NCBI RefSeq assembly: GCF_003951285.1
Contig: NZ_RXFQ01000001.1
Coordinates: forward strand, 248,001-312,000
DNA length: 64,000 nucleotides
Origin: Variovorax beijingensis
GTDB lineage: Bacteria > Pseudomonadota > Gammaproteobacteria > Burkholderiales > Burkholderiaceae_C
Reading direction: 5' to 3'
The notes under the pieces were generated by a model. That model worked only from the letters and a program-made list of their open reading frames with translations, searched no databases and was not told the DNA's origin. The number at the start of each line of letters is the position of its first letter. Position 1 is the first letter of the stretch. The position numbers and the translations under genes were made by a program. Positions 47,677-57,314 of the stretch are shown here, in pieces.

Positions 47677-48435
47677 ATGAATGCCCCCACCGTCCTCGAA
47701 GATTCTGCGACGCCCTCCTTCAGTCCGCTCTACCAGCAGATCAAGACGCTGATCCTGCAGAGCCTGCAGGCCGGCGAGTGGAAGCCCGGCGAGCCCATTC
47801 CGAGCGAGATGGACCTTGCGGTGCGCTTTCGCGTGAGCCAGGGCACGGTGCGCAAAGCCATCGACGAACTCTCGGCCGAGAACCTCGTGGTGCGGCGCCA
47901 GGGCAAGGGCACCTTCGTCGCCACGCATGCCGAGCAGCATGTGCAATACCGCTTCCTCAAGCTGGTGCCCGATGTCGGCACCCCGAGCACCGAAGGCCCG
48001 GCCGAGCGCACCATTGTCGACTGCCGCCGCCAGCGCGCTTCGGCCGACGTGGCGCGCGCCCTCGGCCTGCGCACGGGGGACGCGGTGCTGCAGGTGCGGC
48101 GCGTGCTCGCCTATGTGGGCGTGCCCACCATCCTCGAGGATCTTTGGCTTCCCGGTGCGCCCTTCAAGGGCCTCACCGCCGAGCGGCTGCGCGCCTGGCC
48201 GGGCCCGATGTACGCCATGTTCGAAACCGAATTCGGCGTGCGCATGGTGCGCGCCGAAGAAAAGATCCGCGCGGTGCTGCCCGATGCGCAGCAGGCCGCA
48301 CTGCTCGACGTGCCGCTGCAGATGCCTTTGCTCAGCGTGGAGCGCCTGGCCCACACCTACCACGACATGCCGATGGAACTGCGCCGCGGCCTCTATCGCA
48401 CCGACACGCACCACTACCGCAACCAGCTCGGCTGA
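47677..48435 (+). CDS. GntR-family (HutC-type) transcriptional regulator
   Basis: The 252-residue protein has an N-terminal winged helix (SPLYQQIKTLILQSLQAGEW, MDLAVRFRVSQGTVRKAIDE, VVRRQGKGTFVATH) and a C-terminal UTRA-like effector domain (GDAVLQVRRVLAYVGVPTIL, ELRRGLYRTDTHHYRNQL), so HutC subfamily. An ATG at 47638 abuts the operator palindrome; the ATG at 47677 (MNAPTV) is preferred. It lies between mdh and sdhC and probably regulates citric-acid-cycle genes in response to a metabolite, an inference from location. Confidence 0.85.
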   Translation: MNAPTVLEDSATPSFSPLYQQIKTLILQSLQAGEWKPGEPIPSEMDLAVRFRVSQGTVRKAIDELSAENLVVRRQGKGTFVATHAEQHVQYRFLKLVPDVGTPSTEGPAERTIVDCRRQRASADVARALGLRTGDAVLQVRRVLAYVGVPTILEDLWLPGAPFKGLTAERLRAWPGPMYAMFETEFGVRMVRAEEKIRAVLPDAQQAALLDVPLQMPLLSVERLAHTYHDMPMELRRGLYRTDTHHYRNQLG

Positions 48436-48660
48436 GCGCGCATCCAGATGGCATCACGATCCCACCGCATGGCAGCGCCAAAGATTCGTGCGCAACACGC
48501 CGCGAACTCCCTAGCATCCGACTGCAGCGCTGCGCCGACGCGGGCCCCTCCGCCACGCAATGGTGCATTGCAATAGAATTTTGCGTTGTTTGCATTCCGC
48601 AGAAGAAACAAAAGCGTTCGCTCTCAGAACAAGCCACCAAGCCACGAAAGCCCCCCCCCA

Positions 48661-49107
48661 ATGACAGAGCTTGCAACTCCTCCCCGGCCGCCGCGCCGCG
48701 AATTCCGAAACATCAACGCCTTCACCGATCTCACGACCTACCGGCTGCCGCCGGCCGGCATCGTGTCGATCCTGCACCGCGTGAGCGGCGTGATCATGTT
48801 CCTGCTGCTGCCGTTCATCATCTGGATGTTCGACACCTCGCTTTCGTCCGACTATTCCTTCGCCAGGTTCAAGGCCGCGTTCAACAGCGGCCTTGGTTTC
48901 GTTCCGGGCTGGTTCATCAAGCTGGTGGCTCTCGCGCTGATCTGGGCCTACCTGCACCACTTCATCGCCGGCCTGCGCCATCTCTGGATGGACGTGAGCC
49001 ACGCCGCCGTCACCAAGGAGTTCGGACACAGCTCCGCCCTGGTCACGCTGGTCCTGAGCGTCCTGCTCACCGTGGTGCTCGGCGCCAAGTTGTTCGGCCT
49101 GTACTGA
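48661..49107 (+). CDS. sdhC: Succinate dehydrogenase cytochrome b556 subunit
   Basis: The 148-residue membrane anchor starts MTELATPPRPPRREFRNINA and has three membrane segments. LHRVSGVIMFLLLPFIIWMF (near residue 39) and LHHFIAGLRHLWMD carry the SHR/HxxxxxRH-like residues of heme b binding. It heads sdhCDAB-sdhE-gltA; sdhD follows after 13 bases. About 225 bases separate it from the gntR stop, with a TAGAAT at 48574-48579 as a weak -10 candidate. No copy of the GTCTTAT half-site is seen in that gap. Confidence 0.95.
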   Translation: MTELATPPRPPRREFRNINAFTDLTTYRLPPAGIVSILHRVSGVIMFLLLPFIIWMFDTSLSSDYSFARFKAAFNSGLGFVPGWFIKLVALALIWAYLHHFIAGLRHLWMDVSHAAVTKEFGHSSALVTLVLSVLLTVVLGAKLFGLY

Positions 49108-49120
49108 GAAGGAGCCAACC

Positions 49121-49486
49121 ATGTCTGTGAATTACGGCTCCAAGCGCATCGTCGTCGGCGCGCACTACGGTTTGCGCGACTGGCTCAGCCAGCGCATCAC
49201 GGGCGGCCTGATGGCGCTCTTCACGATCATCCTGCTCGCGCAGCTGATCTTCACGCGCGGCCCCATCGGCTACGACCTGTGGGCCGGCATCTTCGCCGCG
49301 CAGTGGATGAAGGTGCTGACCTTCTCGGTGATCGCCGCCCTGCTGTACCACGTATGGGTCGGCATGCGCGACGTGTGGATGGACTACGTCCAGCCCGTCG
49401 GCATTCGCCTCGCCCTGCAAATTTTCACCATCGTCTGGCTTGTCGGTTGTGCGGGTTGGGCCATTCAAGTGCTTTGGAAGATCTGA
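49121..49486 (+). CDS. sdhD: Succinate dehydrogenase hydrophobic membrane anchor subunit
   Basis: The 121-residue protein has three membrane segments (GLMALFTIILLAQLIFTRGP, VLTFSVIAALLYHVWVGMRD, LALQIFTIVWLVGCAGWAIQ). YHVWVGMRDVWMDY carries the likely heme-ligand histidine. With SdhC it anchors SdhAB and binds ubiquinone. A good ribosome-binding site (GAAGGAG) precedes the ATG. sdhA begins 16 bases after its stop. Confidence 0.93.
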   Translation: MSVNYGSKRIVVGAHYGLRDWLSQRITGGLMALFTIILLAQLIFTRGPIGYDLWAGIFAAQWMKVLTFSVIAALLYHVWVGMRDVWMDYVQPVGIRLALQIFTIVWLVGCAGWAIQVLWKI

Positions 49487-49502
49487 GGACCCCACCCCCA
49501 CC

Positions 49503-51311
49503 ATGACCTACACAAAAGAACAAATCACCAAGCGCAAGTTCGACGTCGTGATCGTCGGCGCCGGCGGCTCCGGCATGCGCGCCTCGCTGCAGCTGGCCCG
49601 CGCGGGCCTGAACGTGGCGGTGCTCTCCAAGGTGTTCCCCACGCGTTCGCACACCGTCGCTGCCCAAGGCGGCGTGGGCGCATCGCTCGGCAACATGAGC
49701 GAGGACAACTGGCACTACCACTTCTACGACACGATCAAGGGCTCCGACTGGCTCGGCGACCAGGACGCGATCGAGTTCATGTGCCGCGAAGCCCCGAAGG
49801 TCGTGTACGAGCTCGAACACTTCGGCATGCCCTTCGACCGCAACCCCGACGGCACCATCTACCAGCGTCCGTTCGGCGGCCACACGGCCAACTACGGCGA
49901 GAAGCCCGTGCAGCGCGCCTGCGCCGCGGCCGACCGCACCGGTCACGCGATGCTGCACACGCTCTACCAGAAGAACGTCGAAGCGCGCACCCAGTTCTTC
50001 GTCGAATGGATGGCGCTCGACCTGATCCGCGACGCCGATGGCGACGTGGTCGGCGTGACGGCACTCGAAATGGAAACCGGCGACCTGCACATCCTGCAAG
50101 CCAAGACCGTGCTGCTGGCCACCGGCGGCGCGGGCCGCATCTTCCAGGCCTCGACCAACGCCTTCATCAACACCGGCGACGGCCTGGGCATGGCCGCGCG
50201 TTCGGGCATCCCGCTGCAGGACATGGAGTTCTGGCAGTTCCACCCGACCGGCGTGGCCGGCGCCGGCGTGCTGCTGACCGAAGGCTGCCGCGGCGAAGGC
50301 GCGATCCTGCTCAACAGCAACGGCGAGCGCTTCATGGAGCGCTATGCGCCCACGCTGAAGGACCTGGCGCCGCGCGACTTCGTCTCGCGCTCGATGGACC
50401 AGGAAATCAAGGAAGGCCGCGGCTGCGGTCCCAACAAGGACTACGTGCTGCTGAAGCTCGACCACCTCGGTGCCGAGACCATCCACAAGCGCCTGCCCTC
50501 GGTGTACGAAATCGGCGTGAACTTCGCCAACGTCGACATCACCAAGGAACCGATCCCCGTGGTGCCGACCATTCACTACCAGATGGGCGGCATTCCGACC
50601 AACATCAACGGCCAGGTCGTGGTGCAGCAAGGCGACCAGAACAGCGCCGTGGTGAACGGCCTCTACGCGGTGGGCGAATGCTCCTGCGTGAGCGTGCACG
50701 GCGCCAACCGCCTGGGCACCAATTCGCTGCTCGACCTGCTGGTGTTCGGCCGCGCGGCCGGCAACCACATCGTCGAGTTCAACGACAAGCTGAAGGAGCA
50801 CAAGCCGCTGCCGGCCGATGCCGCCGACCGTACGCTGGAGCGCCTGAACCGCCTCGAAGCCGCCACCGGCGGCGAGTATGCGCAGGACGTGGCGGGCGAG
50901 ATCCGCGCCGTCATGCAGCAGCACGCCGCCGTGTTCCGCAAGCAAGCCTCGATGGACGAAGGCGTGGTCAAGATCGCCGCCGTGCGCGAGCGCGTCAACG
51001 CCATTGGCCTCCAGGACAAGTCGAAGGTGTTCAACACCGCGCGCATCGAGGCGCTCGAAGTCGACAACCTGATCGAAGTGGCGCAGGCCACCATGGTCTC
51101 GGCCGCCGCCCGCAAGGAATGCCGCGGCGCGCACACGGTCGAAGACTACGAACGCCCGGCCGACGACCCGGTCGCGCCGCTCGGCCGCGACGACGCCAAC
51201 TGGATGAAGCACACGCTCTGGTACAGCCAGGACAACCGCCTCTCCTACAAGCCGGTCAACCTCAAGCCGCTGACGGTCGACTCCGTTCCTCCCAAGGTCC
51301 GTACGTTCTAA
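49503..51311 (+). CDS. sdhA: Succinate dehydrogenase flavoprotein subunit
   Basis: SdhA oxidises succinate to fumarate with covalent FAD. The 602-residue protein has the FAD motif VVIVGAGGSGMRASLQLARA, the covalent FAD site FPTRSHTVAAQGGVGASLGN with His50, and catalytic residues in EFWQFHPTGVAGAGVLLTEG. C-terminal ends in VDSVPPKVRTF. Length is normal. It is third in sdhCDAB and lies 27 bases before sdhB. An antisense open frame here is a codon-bias artefact. Confidence 0.97.
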   Translation: MTYTKEQITKRKFDVVIVGAGGSGMRASLQLARAGLNVAVLSKVFPTRSHTVAAQGGVGASLGNMSEDNWHYHFYDTIKGSDWLGDQDAIEFMCREAPKVVYELEHFGMPFDRNPDGTIYQRPFGGHTANYGEKPVQRACAAADRTGHAMLHTLYQKNVEARTQFFVEWMALDLIRDADGDVVGVTALEMETGDLHILQAKTVLLATGGAGRIFQASTNAFINTGDGLGMAARSGIPLQDMEFWQFHPTGVAGAGVLLTEGCRGEGAILLNSNGERFMERYAPTLKDLAPRDFVSRSMDQEIKEGRGCGPNKDYVLLKLDHLGAETIHKRLPSVYEIGVNFANVDITKEPIPVVPTIHYQMGGIPTNINGQVVVQQGDQNSAVVNGLYAVGECSCVSVHGANRLGTNSLLDLLVFGRAAGNHIVEFNDKLKEHKPLPADAADRTLERLNRLEAATGGEYAQDVAGEIRAVMQQHAAVFRKQASMDEGVVKIAAVRERVNAIGLQDKSKVFNTARIEALEVDNLIEVAQATMVSAAARKECRGAHTVEDYERPADDPVAPLGRDDANWMKHTLWYSQDNRLSYKPVNLKPLTVDSVPPKVRTF

Positions 51312-51338
51312 GCAAGAACAACATCACAAGGTTTCACG

Positions 51339-52040
51339 ATGAAGCGCACATTCCAGATCTACCGCTACGACCCGGACAAGGACGCCAAGCCCTACATGCA
51401 GACCGTCGAGATCGAACTCGACGGCCATGAGCGCATGCTGCTCGACGCCCTGATGAAGCTCAAGGCGCAGGACCCCACGCTGTCGTTCCGCCGCTCGTGC
51501 CGCGAAGGCGTCTGCGGCTCCGACGCGATGAACATCAACGGCAAGAACGGCCTGGCCTGCCTGACCAACATGCTCACGCTCAAGGGCACGATCGTGCTCA
51601 AGCCGCTGCCGGGCCTGCCCGTCATCCGCGACCTGATCGTGGACATGACGCAGTTCTTCAAGCAGTACAACTCGATCAAGCCGTACCTGCAGAACGACAA
51701 CGTCCCGCCCGAGAAAGAGCGCCTGCAGTCGCCCGAGGAGCGCGACGAGCTCAACGGCCTGTACGAGTGCATCCTGTGCGCGAGCTGTTCCACCAGCTGC
51801 CCGAGCTTCTGGTGGAACCCCGACAAGTTCGTGGGCCCGGCCGGCCTGCTGCAGGCCTACCGCTTCATCGCCGACAGCCGCGACGAAGCCACCGCCGAGC
51901 GCCTGGACAACCTCGAAGACCCGTACCGCCTGTTCCGCTGCCACACGATCATGAACTGCGTCGACGTGTGCCCGAAGAACCTGAACCCGACCAAGGCGAT
52001 CGGCAAGATCAAGGAACTGATGGTGCGCCGCGCCATCTGA
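51339..52040 (+). CDS. sdhB: Succinate dehydrogenase iron-sulfur subunit
   Basis: The 233-residue protein has three cluster motifs: [2Fe-2S] in CREGVCGSDAMNINGKNGLA, [4Fe-4S] in CILCASCSTSCPSFWW and [3Fe-4S] in CHTIMNCVDVCPKNLNPTKA. It carries electrons from SdhA to ubiquinone at the membrane anchor. Length and motif spacing are normal. sdhE starts 19 bases after the stop. Confidence 0.97.
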   Translation: MKRTFQIYRYDPDKDAKPYMQTVEIELDGHERMLLDALMKLKAQDPTLSFRRSCREGVCGSDAMNINGKNGLACLTNMLTLKGTIVLKPLPGLPVIRDLIVDMTQFFKQYNSIKPYLQNDNVPPEKERLQSPEERDELNGLYECILCASCSTSCPSFWWNPDKFVGPAGLLQAYRFIADSRDEATAERLDNLEDPYRLFRCHTIMNCVDVCPKNLNPTKAIGKIKELMVRRAI

Positions 52041-52059
52041 TCCTTTTCCGAGAGAAACC

Positions 52060-52383
52060 ATGCAAACCGCCGCCGACCCGTCCGAGCTGATCAGCCAACG
52101 CGCGCTGAGCAAGCTGAAATGGCGCTGCCGGCGCGGCCTGCTCGAGAACGACCTGTTCATCGCCCGCTTCTTCGAGCGGCACGAATCCCGCATGACCAAC
52201 GGCCAGGCGGGAGCGATGGAGACCTTGATGGACCTGTCGGACAACGATCTCCTCGATCTTCTCCTGCGAAGAAAGGAGCCCGAGCCCGCATGGGCCGGGG
52301 CCGAGGTGGTCGAGTTGCTGCAGCTGATGCGCACCGACGGCGCGCAGCGCCCCGCAACCTCCGTTTCCTCTTCGCCCTCCTGA
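52060..52383 (+). CDS. sdhE: FAD assembly factor SdhE
   Basis: SdhE (DUF339) helps attach FAD to SdhA. The 107-residue protein has KLKWRCRRGLLENDLFIARF near residue 20 (the RG..E motif) and MTNGQAGAMETLMDLSDNDL, the family pattern. It is a little longer than E. coli SdhE (88). It follows sdhB and precedes gltA by 24 bases, consistent with one transcript. Confidence 0.93.
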   Translation: MQTAADPSELISQRALSKLKWRCRRGLLENDLFIARFFERHESRMTNGQAGAMETLMDLSDNDLLDLLLRRKEPEPAWAGAEVVELLQLMRTDGAQRPATSVSSSPS

Positions 52384-52407
52384 ATACTCCTCTGAAAGAA
52401 ACCCGAA

Positions 52408-53718
52408 ATGAAAGCTTCCGATACCAAGGCCACGCTGTCGTTCAGCAACGGCGGAGACAGCGTCGAACTGCCGATCTACAAGGGCACCGTCGGCCCCGAC
52501 GTGATCGACATCCGCAAGCTCTATGCGCAGACCGGCATGTTCACCTATGACCCGGGCTTCATGTCGACCGCCGCCTGCCAGTCGGCCATCACGTACATCG
52601 ACGGCGACAAGGGCGAGTTGCTGTACCGCGGCTACCCCATCGAGCAGCTCGCCACCAACTGCGACTTCCTCGAGACCTGCCACCTGCTGCTCTACGGCGA
52701 GCTGCCGGACCAGGCCAAGAAGACCAACTTCACCAAGCTCGTGACCAACCACACGATGGTCAACGAGCAGATGCAGTTCTTCCTGCGCGGCTTCCGCCGC
52801 GACGCGCATCCGATGGCCATCATGACCGGCCTGGTGGGCGCCCTGTCGGCCTTCTATCACGACAGCACGGACATCAACAATCCCGAGCACCGCGAGATCG
52901 CCGCGATCCGCCTGATCGCGAAGATGCCCACGCTCGTGGCCATGGCCTACAAGTACACGATCGGCCAGCCGTACATGTACCCGAAGAACGACCTGAGCTA
53001 CGCGGGCAACTTCCTGCACATGATGTTCGCCACGCCGTGCGAGGAGTACAAGGTGAACCCGGTGCTCGAGCGCGCGCTCGACCGCATCTTCATCCTGCAC
53101 GCGGACCACGAGCAGAACGCCTCGACCTCGACGGTGCGCCTGTGCGGCTCGTCGGGCACCAACCCCTTCGCGGCCATTGCGGCCGGCGTGGCCTGCCTCT
53201 GGGGCCCGGCCCACGGCGGCGCCAACGAAGCGGCGCTCAACATGCTCTACGACATCCAGAAGGAAGGCGGCGTGGAGAAGATCGGCGAGTTCATCAAGAA
53301 GGTCAAGGACAAGAACTCGAACGTCAAGCTCATGGGCTTCGGCCACCGCGTGTACAAGAACTACGACCCGCGCGCCAAGCTGATGCAGGAAACCTGCAAC
53401 GAAGTGCTGACCGAGCTGGGCCTCGAGCAGGATCCGCTGTTCAAGCTCGCCAAGGAACTCGAGAAGATCGCGCTGGAAGACGAGTACTTCGTGTCGCGCA
53501 AGCTCTACCCGAACGTCGACTTCTACTCGGGCATCGTGCAGCGCGCCATCGGCATCCCGGTGCCGCTGTTCACCGCGATCTTCGCGCTGGCCCGCACGGT
53601 CGGCTGGATTGCCCAGCTGAACGAAATGATCGGCGACCCCGAGTACAAGATCGGCCGCCCGCGCCAGCTGTTCGAAGGCTCGCCCAAGCGCGACGTGCAG
53701 CCCATCGGAAAGCGCTGA
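52408..53718 (+). CDS. gltA: Citrate synthase
   Basis: GltA condenses acetyl-CoA with oxaloacetate. The 436-residue type II enzyme has the N-terminal beta domain ([20 protein letters not shown]), the [20 protein letters not shown] segment, HGGANEAAL and the catalytic [13 protein letters not shown] with conserved His and Asp nearby. It follows sdhE by 24 bases and ends at a hairpin, so it closes the sdhCDAB-sdhE-gltA operon. Gram-negative GltA of this type is usually inhibited by NADH. Confidence 0.97.
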   Translation: MKASDTKATLSFSNGGDSVELPIYKGTVGPDVIDIRKLYAQTGMFTYDPGFMSTAACQSAITYIDGDKGELLYRGYPIEQLATNCDFLETCHLLLYGELPDQAKKTNFTKLVTNHTMVNEQMQFFLRGFRRDAHPMAIMTGLVGALSAFYHDSTDINNPEHREIAAIRLIAKMPTLVAMAYKYTIGQPYMYPKNDLSYAGNFLHMMFATPCEEYKVNPVLERALDRIFILHADHEQNASTSTVRLCGSSGTNPFAAIAAGVACLWGPAHGGANEAALNMLYDIQKEGGVEKIGEFIKKVKDKNSNVKLMGFGHRVYKNYDPRAKLMQETCNEVLTELGLEQDPLFKLAKELEKIALEDEYFVSRKLYPNVDFYSGIVQRAIGIPVPLFTAIFALARTVGWIAQLNEMIGDPEYKIGRPRQLFEGSPKRDVQPIGKR

Positions 53719-53744
53719 ACGCGCGCTGCTTGCGCTCAAGCCGG

Positions 53745-53769
53745 AAAGCTGCCCTCGGGCAGCTTTTTT
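53745..53769 (+). terminator. Rho-independent terminator after gltA
   Basis: A 7-bp stem (AGCTGCC/GGCAGCT) with loop CTCG followed by a run of T, 29 bases past the gltA stop. It ends the sdh-gltA operon. Confidence 0.85.
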
Positions 53770-53868
53770 GCGTCTTGGCTGACAGGGCGGCCCGCGGGGC
53801 GTGGGTAGGTTCGACTGCGAAGGCCCGATTCCGAGCCTTGCTTTTCAACCGCCTTCAGGAGACCCGTC

Positions 53869-54009
53869 ATGAAGCAACTTACCGCGCTGATCGCCGTCGC
53901 TTTCGCACTTGCCATCCCGCTGGGTGGCTGCAACACCTTCAGGGGTGCTGGCCAGGACATCCAGAAGGGCGGCGAAAAGGTCGAGGACGCCGCCAAGAAG
54001 CGCCAGTAA
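53869..54009 (+). CDS. Entericidin-type small lipoprotein
   Basis: The 46-codon gene begins ATGAAGCAACTTACCGCG after the site CAGGAGACC. It codes for a lipoprotein signal (MKQLTALIAVAFALAIPLGG) with lipobox LGGC at residue 21, followed by a short tail NTFRGAGQDIQKGGEKVEDA. This is the entericidin A/B pattern (GCNTxxGxGxDI...GxxxxxAA). Entericidin B is linked to stress and antidote roles in E. coli; here the function is unproven. It is monocistronic, between the gltA terminator and its own terminator. Confidence 0.85.
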   Translation: MKQLTALIAVAFALAIPLGGCNTFRGAGQDIQKGGEKVEDAAKKRQ

Positions 54010-54024
54010 ACGCCCGAGTCCCGC

Positions 54025-54065
54025 ACGCCCCGCCCCTCGCCGACAAGCGAGGCGCGGGGCGTTTT
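54025..54065 (+). terminator. Rho-independent terminator after the entericidin gene
   Basis: Long interrupted stem: CGCCCCGC (54026-54033) pairs with GCGGGGCG (54054-54061), inner CCTCGC with GCGAGG, 6-base loop, then TTTT. It lies about 16 bases after the stop. Confidence 0.8.
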
Positions 54066-54190
54066 GCCGTGCGGGGCCGCAGGGGACTCGTCGCCCCAGG
54101 GCAAGGAACCCATCTCACATGGCGATGGCAGACCCATCAAAACCCTGGGAAAATGGCGAACTCATCGCCAAACGCGATGCCCAAAGCCCC

Positions 54191-55138
54191 ATGACCACTT
54201 CCGAACGCAATTTCGCCCGGCGCATCGACCTCACGTCGCTGCAGCTGTTCGTGGCCGTTTGCGAACTCGGCAGCATCGGGCGCGCGGCGGAGCGCGAGTT
54301 CATTGCCGCATCGGCCATCAGCAAGCGGCTCTCGGACCTGGAAGCCACCCTGGGCACCACCCTGCTCTACCGCCATGCGCGCGGCGTCGATCTTTCCCCC
54401 GCGGGCGAAAGCCTGCTGCACCATGCGCGCTCGGTGCTCTACAGCCTCGAGAAGATGCAGGGCGAGCTCAGCGAATACGCCGAGGGCGTGCGCGGCCATG
54501 TGCGCGTGCATGCCAACATCTCGGCCATCGTGCAGTTTCTTCCCGAGGACCTCGGCGCCTTCACGCGCGAGCACGACGCGATCAAGATCGACCTCGAAGA
54601 GCACCTGAGCAACGAAGTGGTGCGCGCGGTCCAGGAAGGCGCCGCCGACCTCGGCATCTGCCACATACCCGACGGCACCAACGAGCTGCAGACCCTGCCC
54701 TACCGCCACGACCGGCTCGTGCTGATCGCGCCCGCGGGGCATCCGCTCACGACAACGCAGGGGCCGATCGACTTCGCCGCCTCGCTCGATTTCGACCACG
54801 TCGGCCTGCATACCAACAGCTCGATCTACGTGGCCATGCACCAGGCCGCGCTCGAGGCGGGCCGCAGCGTCAAGCTGCGCATCCACGTGACCGGGCTCGA
54901 CGCGATGTGCCGCATGATCGACAACGGGCTGGGCATCGGCGTGATGCCGCAGCGCGCATTCGAACTGCTGCAGGCGGGCATCGGCAGCCACCTTCGCAGC
55001 GTGGCGCTGAACGACGCCTGGTCCCGGCGCGAGATCCGCCTGGCGGCGCGCGACTTCTCCACCCTGCCGGTGGCCGCGCGCGCGCTGGTCAACCATCTGC
55101 ACACGCCGGCGGCCGCCGCAGAGCCGCTCGCCGCCTAG
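54191..55138 (+). CDS. LysR-family transcriptional regulator
   Basis: The protein (315 residues from the ATG at 54191) has an N-terminal HTH (IDLTSLQLFVAVCELGSIGR, AASAISKRLSDLEATLGTTL) and a periplasmic-binding-like effector domain (DAIKIDLEEHLSNEVVRAVQ, GLGIGVMPQRAFELL). An upstream ATG at 54119 (MAMADPS) has a better ribosome-binding site (AAGGAA) and is an alternative that would add 24 residues. It lies just upstream of leuC on the same strand, so a role in leucine synthesis genes is possible. No effector is known. Confidence 0.87.
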   Translation: MTTSERNFARRIDLTSLQLFVAVCELGSIGRAAEREFIAASAISKRLSDLEATLGTTLLYRHARGVDLSPAGESLLHHARSVLYSLEKMQGELSEYAEGVRGHVRVHANISAIVQFLPEDLGAFTREHDAIKIDLEEHLSNEVVRAVQEGAADLGICHIPDGTNELQTLPYRHDRLVLIAPAGHPLTTTQGPIDFAASLDFDHVGLHTNSSIYVAMHQAALEAGRSVKLRIHVTGLDAMCRMIDNGLGIGVMPQRAFELLQAGIGSHLRSVALNDAWSRREIRLAARDFSTLPVAARALVNHLHTPAAAAEPLAA

Positions 55139-55183
55139 AACACAAGACAATCCAACTCCCCACGAAAGACAGAAGAGACCGAC

Positions 55184-56605
55184 ATGGCACGCACGCTCTA
55201 CGACAAGATCTGGGACGAACACGTCGTCCACACCGAGGAAGACGGCACCGCGATCCTCTACATCGACCGCCACCTGGTGCACGAAGTCACCAGCCCGCAG
55301 GCCTTCGAGGGCCTGCGCGTCGCCGGCCGCAAGCTGTGGCGCATCAGCTCGGTGGTGGCCACGGCCGACCACAACACGCCGACCACGGGCTGGGAGCGCG
55401 GCTACGAAGGCATTGCCGACCCGACCAGCAAGGAGCAGGTCACCACGCTCGACAAGAACATCGCGGAATTCGGCGCCGCCGCGTTCTTTCCGTTCCTGAG
55501 CAAGCGCCAGGGCATCGTGCACGTGATCGGGCCCGAATCGGGCGCCACGCTGCCGGGCATGACTGTCGTCTGCGGCGACTCGCACACCTCCACCCACGGC
55601 GCCTTCGGCGCGCTCGCGCACGGCATCGGCACCAGCGAGGTCGAGCACGTCATGGCCACGCAGACGCTGCTGGGCAAGAAGGCGAAAAACATGCTCGTGA
55701 AGGTCGAGGGCAAGCTGCCTTTCGGCTGCACCGCCAAGGACATCGTGCTGGCCATCATCGGCAAGATCGGCACGGCCGGCGGCACGGGCTACACGATCGA
55801 ATTCGCAGGCTCGGCCATCCGCGACCTGAGCATGGAAGGCCGCATGACGGTCTGCAACATGGCCATCGAGGCCGGTGCGCGCGCCGGCCTCGTGGCGGTC
55901 GACGAAAAGACCATCAGCTACGTCAAGGGCCGCCCGCTTGCACCCACGGGCGTGGAGTGGGACCTGGCCATGGCCTACTGGCGCACGCTGCAGTCCGACC
56001 CCGACGCGAAATTCGACGCCGTGGTCGAGCTCGATGCCACGCAGATCCAGCCGCAGGTCACCTGGGGCACCTCGCCCGAGATGGTGGTCGACATCAACGG
56101 CCGCGTGCCCGATCCCGAGAAGGAAAAGGACGCCAGCAAGCGCAGCGCCATCGAGCGCGCGCTGGTCTACATGGGCCTGGAGCCGAACAAGGCAATGAAC
56201 GACATCTTCATCGACAAGGTGTTCATCGGCTCGTGCACCAACAGCCGCATCGAGGACATGCGCGAGGCCGCCGCCGTGGTGAAGAAGCTCGGCCGGAAGG
56301 TGGCCAGGAACGTCAAGCTCGCAATGGTGGTGCCCGGCTCGGGCGTCGTGAAGGAACAGGCCGAGCGCGAAGGGCTCGACCTGATCTTCAAGGCCGCGGG
56401 CTTCGAATGGCGCGAACCCGGCTGCTCGATGTGCCTGGCGATGAACGCCGACCGCCTGGAGCCCGGCGAGCGCTGCGCCTCCACCAGCAACCGCAACTTC
56501 GAAGGCCGCCAGGGCGCCGGGGGCCGCACCCACCTCGTGAGCCCGGCCATGGCCGCCGCCGCCGCGGTGCACGGCCATTTTGTCGACGTCCGTACGTTCG
56601 CCTGA
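55184..56605 (+). CDS. leuC: 3-isopropylmalate dehydratase large subunit
   Basis: LeuC with LeuD isomerises 2- to 3-isopropylmalate in leucine synthesis using a [4Fe-4S] cluster. The 473-residue protein has [40 protein letters not shown] and [20 protein letters not shown] for the cluster cysteines, and [12 protein letters not shown]. It is the first of leuC-leuD-leuB; leuD begins 18 bases after the stop. Length is typical (about 470). Confidence 0.97.
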   Translation: MARTLYDKIWDEHVVHTEEDGTAILYIDRHLVHEVTSPQAFEGLRVAGRKLWRISSVVATADHNTPTTGWERGYEGIADPTSKEQVTTLDKNIAEFGAAAFFPFLSKRQGIVHVIGPESGATLPGMTVVCGDSHTSTHGAFGALAHGIGTSEVEHVMATQTLLGKKAKNMLVKVEGKLPFGCTAKDIVLAIIGKIGTAGGTGYTIEFAGSAIRDLSMEGRMTVCNMAIEAGARAGLVAVDEKTISYVKGRPLAPTGVEWDLAMAYWRTLQSDPDAKFDAVVELDATQIQPQVTWGTSPEMVVDINGRVPDPEKEKDASKRSAIERALVYMGLEPNKAMNDIFIDKVFIGSCTNSRIEDMREAAAVVKKLGRKVARNVKLAMVVPGSGVVKEQAEREGLDLIFKAAGFEWREPGCSMCLAMNADRLEPGERCASTSNRNFEGRQGAGGRTHLVSPAMAAAAAVHGHFVDVRTFA

Positions 56606-56623
56606 ACACAGAGAGAAATTCAC

Positions 56624-57274
56624 ATGCAGAAATTCACCGTGCACAAGGGCCTCGTGGCCCCGATGGACCGCGAGAACGTCGACACCGACGCGATCATTCC
56701 GAAGCAGTTCCTCAAGTCGATCCGCAAGACCGGCTTCGGCCAGAACCTGTTCGACGAATGGCGATACCTGGACGCCGGCTTTCCGGGTCAGGATCCGGAA
56801 AGCCGCAAGCCGAACCCCGACTTCGTGCTGAACCAGCCGCGCTACGCCAGCGCCTCGATCCTGCTGGCGCGCAAGAACTTCGGCTGCGGCTCGTCGCGCG
56901 AGCACGCGCCGTGGGCGCTCGACCAGTACGGCTTCCGCGCGATCATCGCGCCGAGCTATGCCGACATCTTCTTCAACAACAGCTTCAAGAACGGCCTGCT
57001 GCCGATCGTGCTGCCCGAGGCGCAGGTGGCGCAGCTGTTCGACGAGACCTTCGCGTTCCCCGGCTACACGCTCACCATCGACCTGGAGCGCCAGGTGGTC
57101 GTGAAGCCCGATGGCGGCGAGTTCGCGTTCGACGTGCAGGCCTTCCGCAAGTACTGCCTGATCAACGGGCTGGACGACATCGGCCTCACGCTGCGCCACA
57201 AGGACAAGATCAAGGCCTTCGAGGCCGAGCGGCTGGCGCAGAAGCCCTGGCTCGCGCACACGATGATCTCGTGA
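56624..57274 (+). CDS. leuD: 3-isopropylmalate dehydratase small subunit
   Basis: LeuD is the swivel-domain partner of LeuC. The 216-residue protein has [40 protein letters not shown] and [20 protein letters not shown], all family hallmarks. Length is normal (about 200). It lies between leuC and leuB in the order leuC-leuD-leuB. The LeuB ATG begins about 40 bases after the stop. Confidence 0.97.
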   Translation: MQKFTVHKGLVAPMDRENVDTDAIIPKQFLKSIRKTGFGQNLFDEWRYLDAGFPGQDPESRKPNPDFVLNQPRYASASILLARKNFGCGSSREHAPWALDQYGFRAIIAPSYADIFFNNSFKNGLLPIVLPEAQVAQLFDETFAFPGYTLTIDLERQVVVKPDGGEFAFDVQAFRKYCLINGLDDIGLTLRHKDKIKAFEAERLAQKPWLAHTMIS

Positions 57275-57314
57275 TCGACCGCATTTCCTTTTTCAAAAAA
57301 CCTCAGACCCAATC

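Noticed and set aside
48574-48579. TAGAAT as the sdhC promoter -10
   Set aside because: Matches 5 of 6 positions but has no acceptable -35 at 16-18 bases; kept only as a remark.
45915-49130. Very long plus-strand open frame across tam, mdh and gntR
   Set aside because: Spans several well-supported genes on both strands and has no recognisable domains.
54137-57259. Long minus-strand open frame opposite lysR-leuC-leuD
   Set aside because: Antisense to clear leucine genes; sequence is low complexity and lacks a family pattern.
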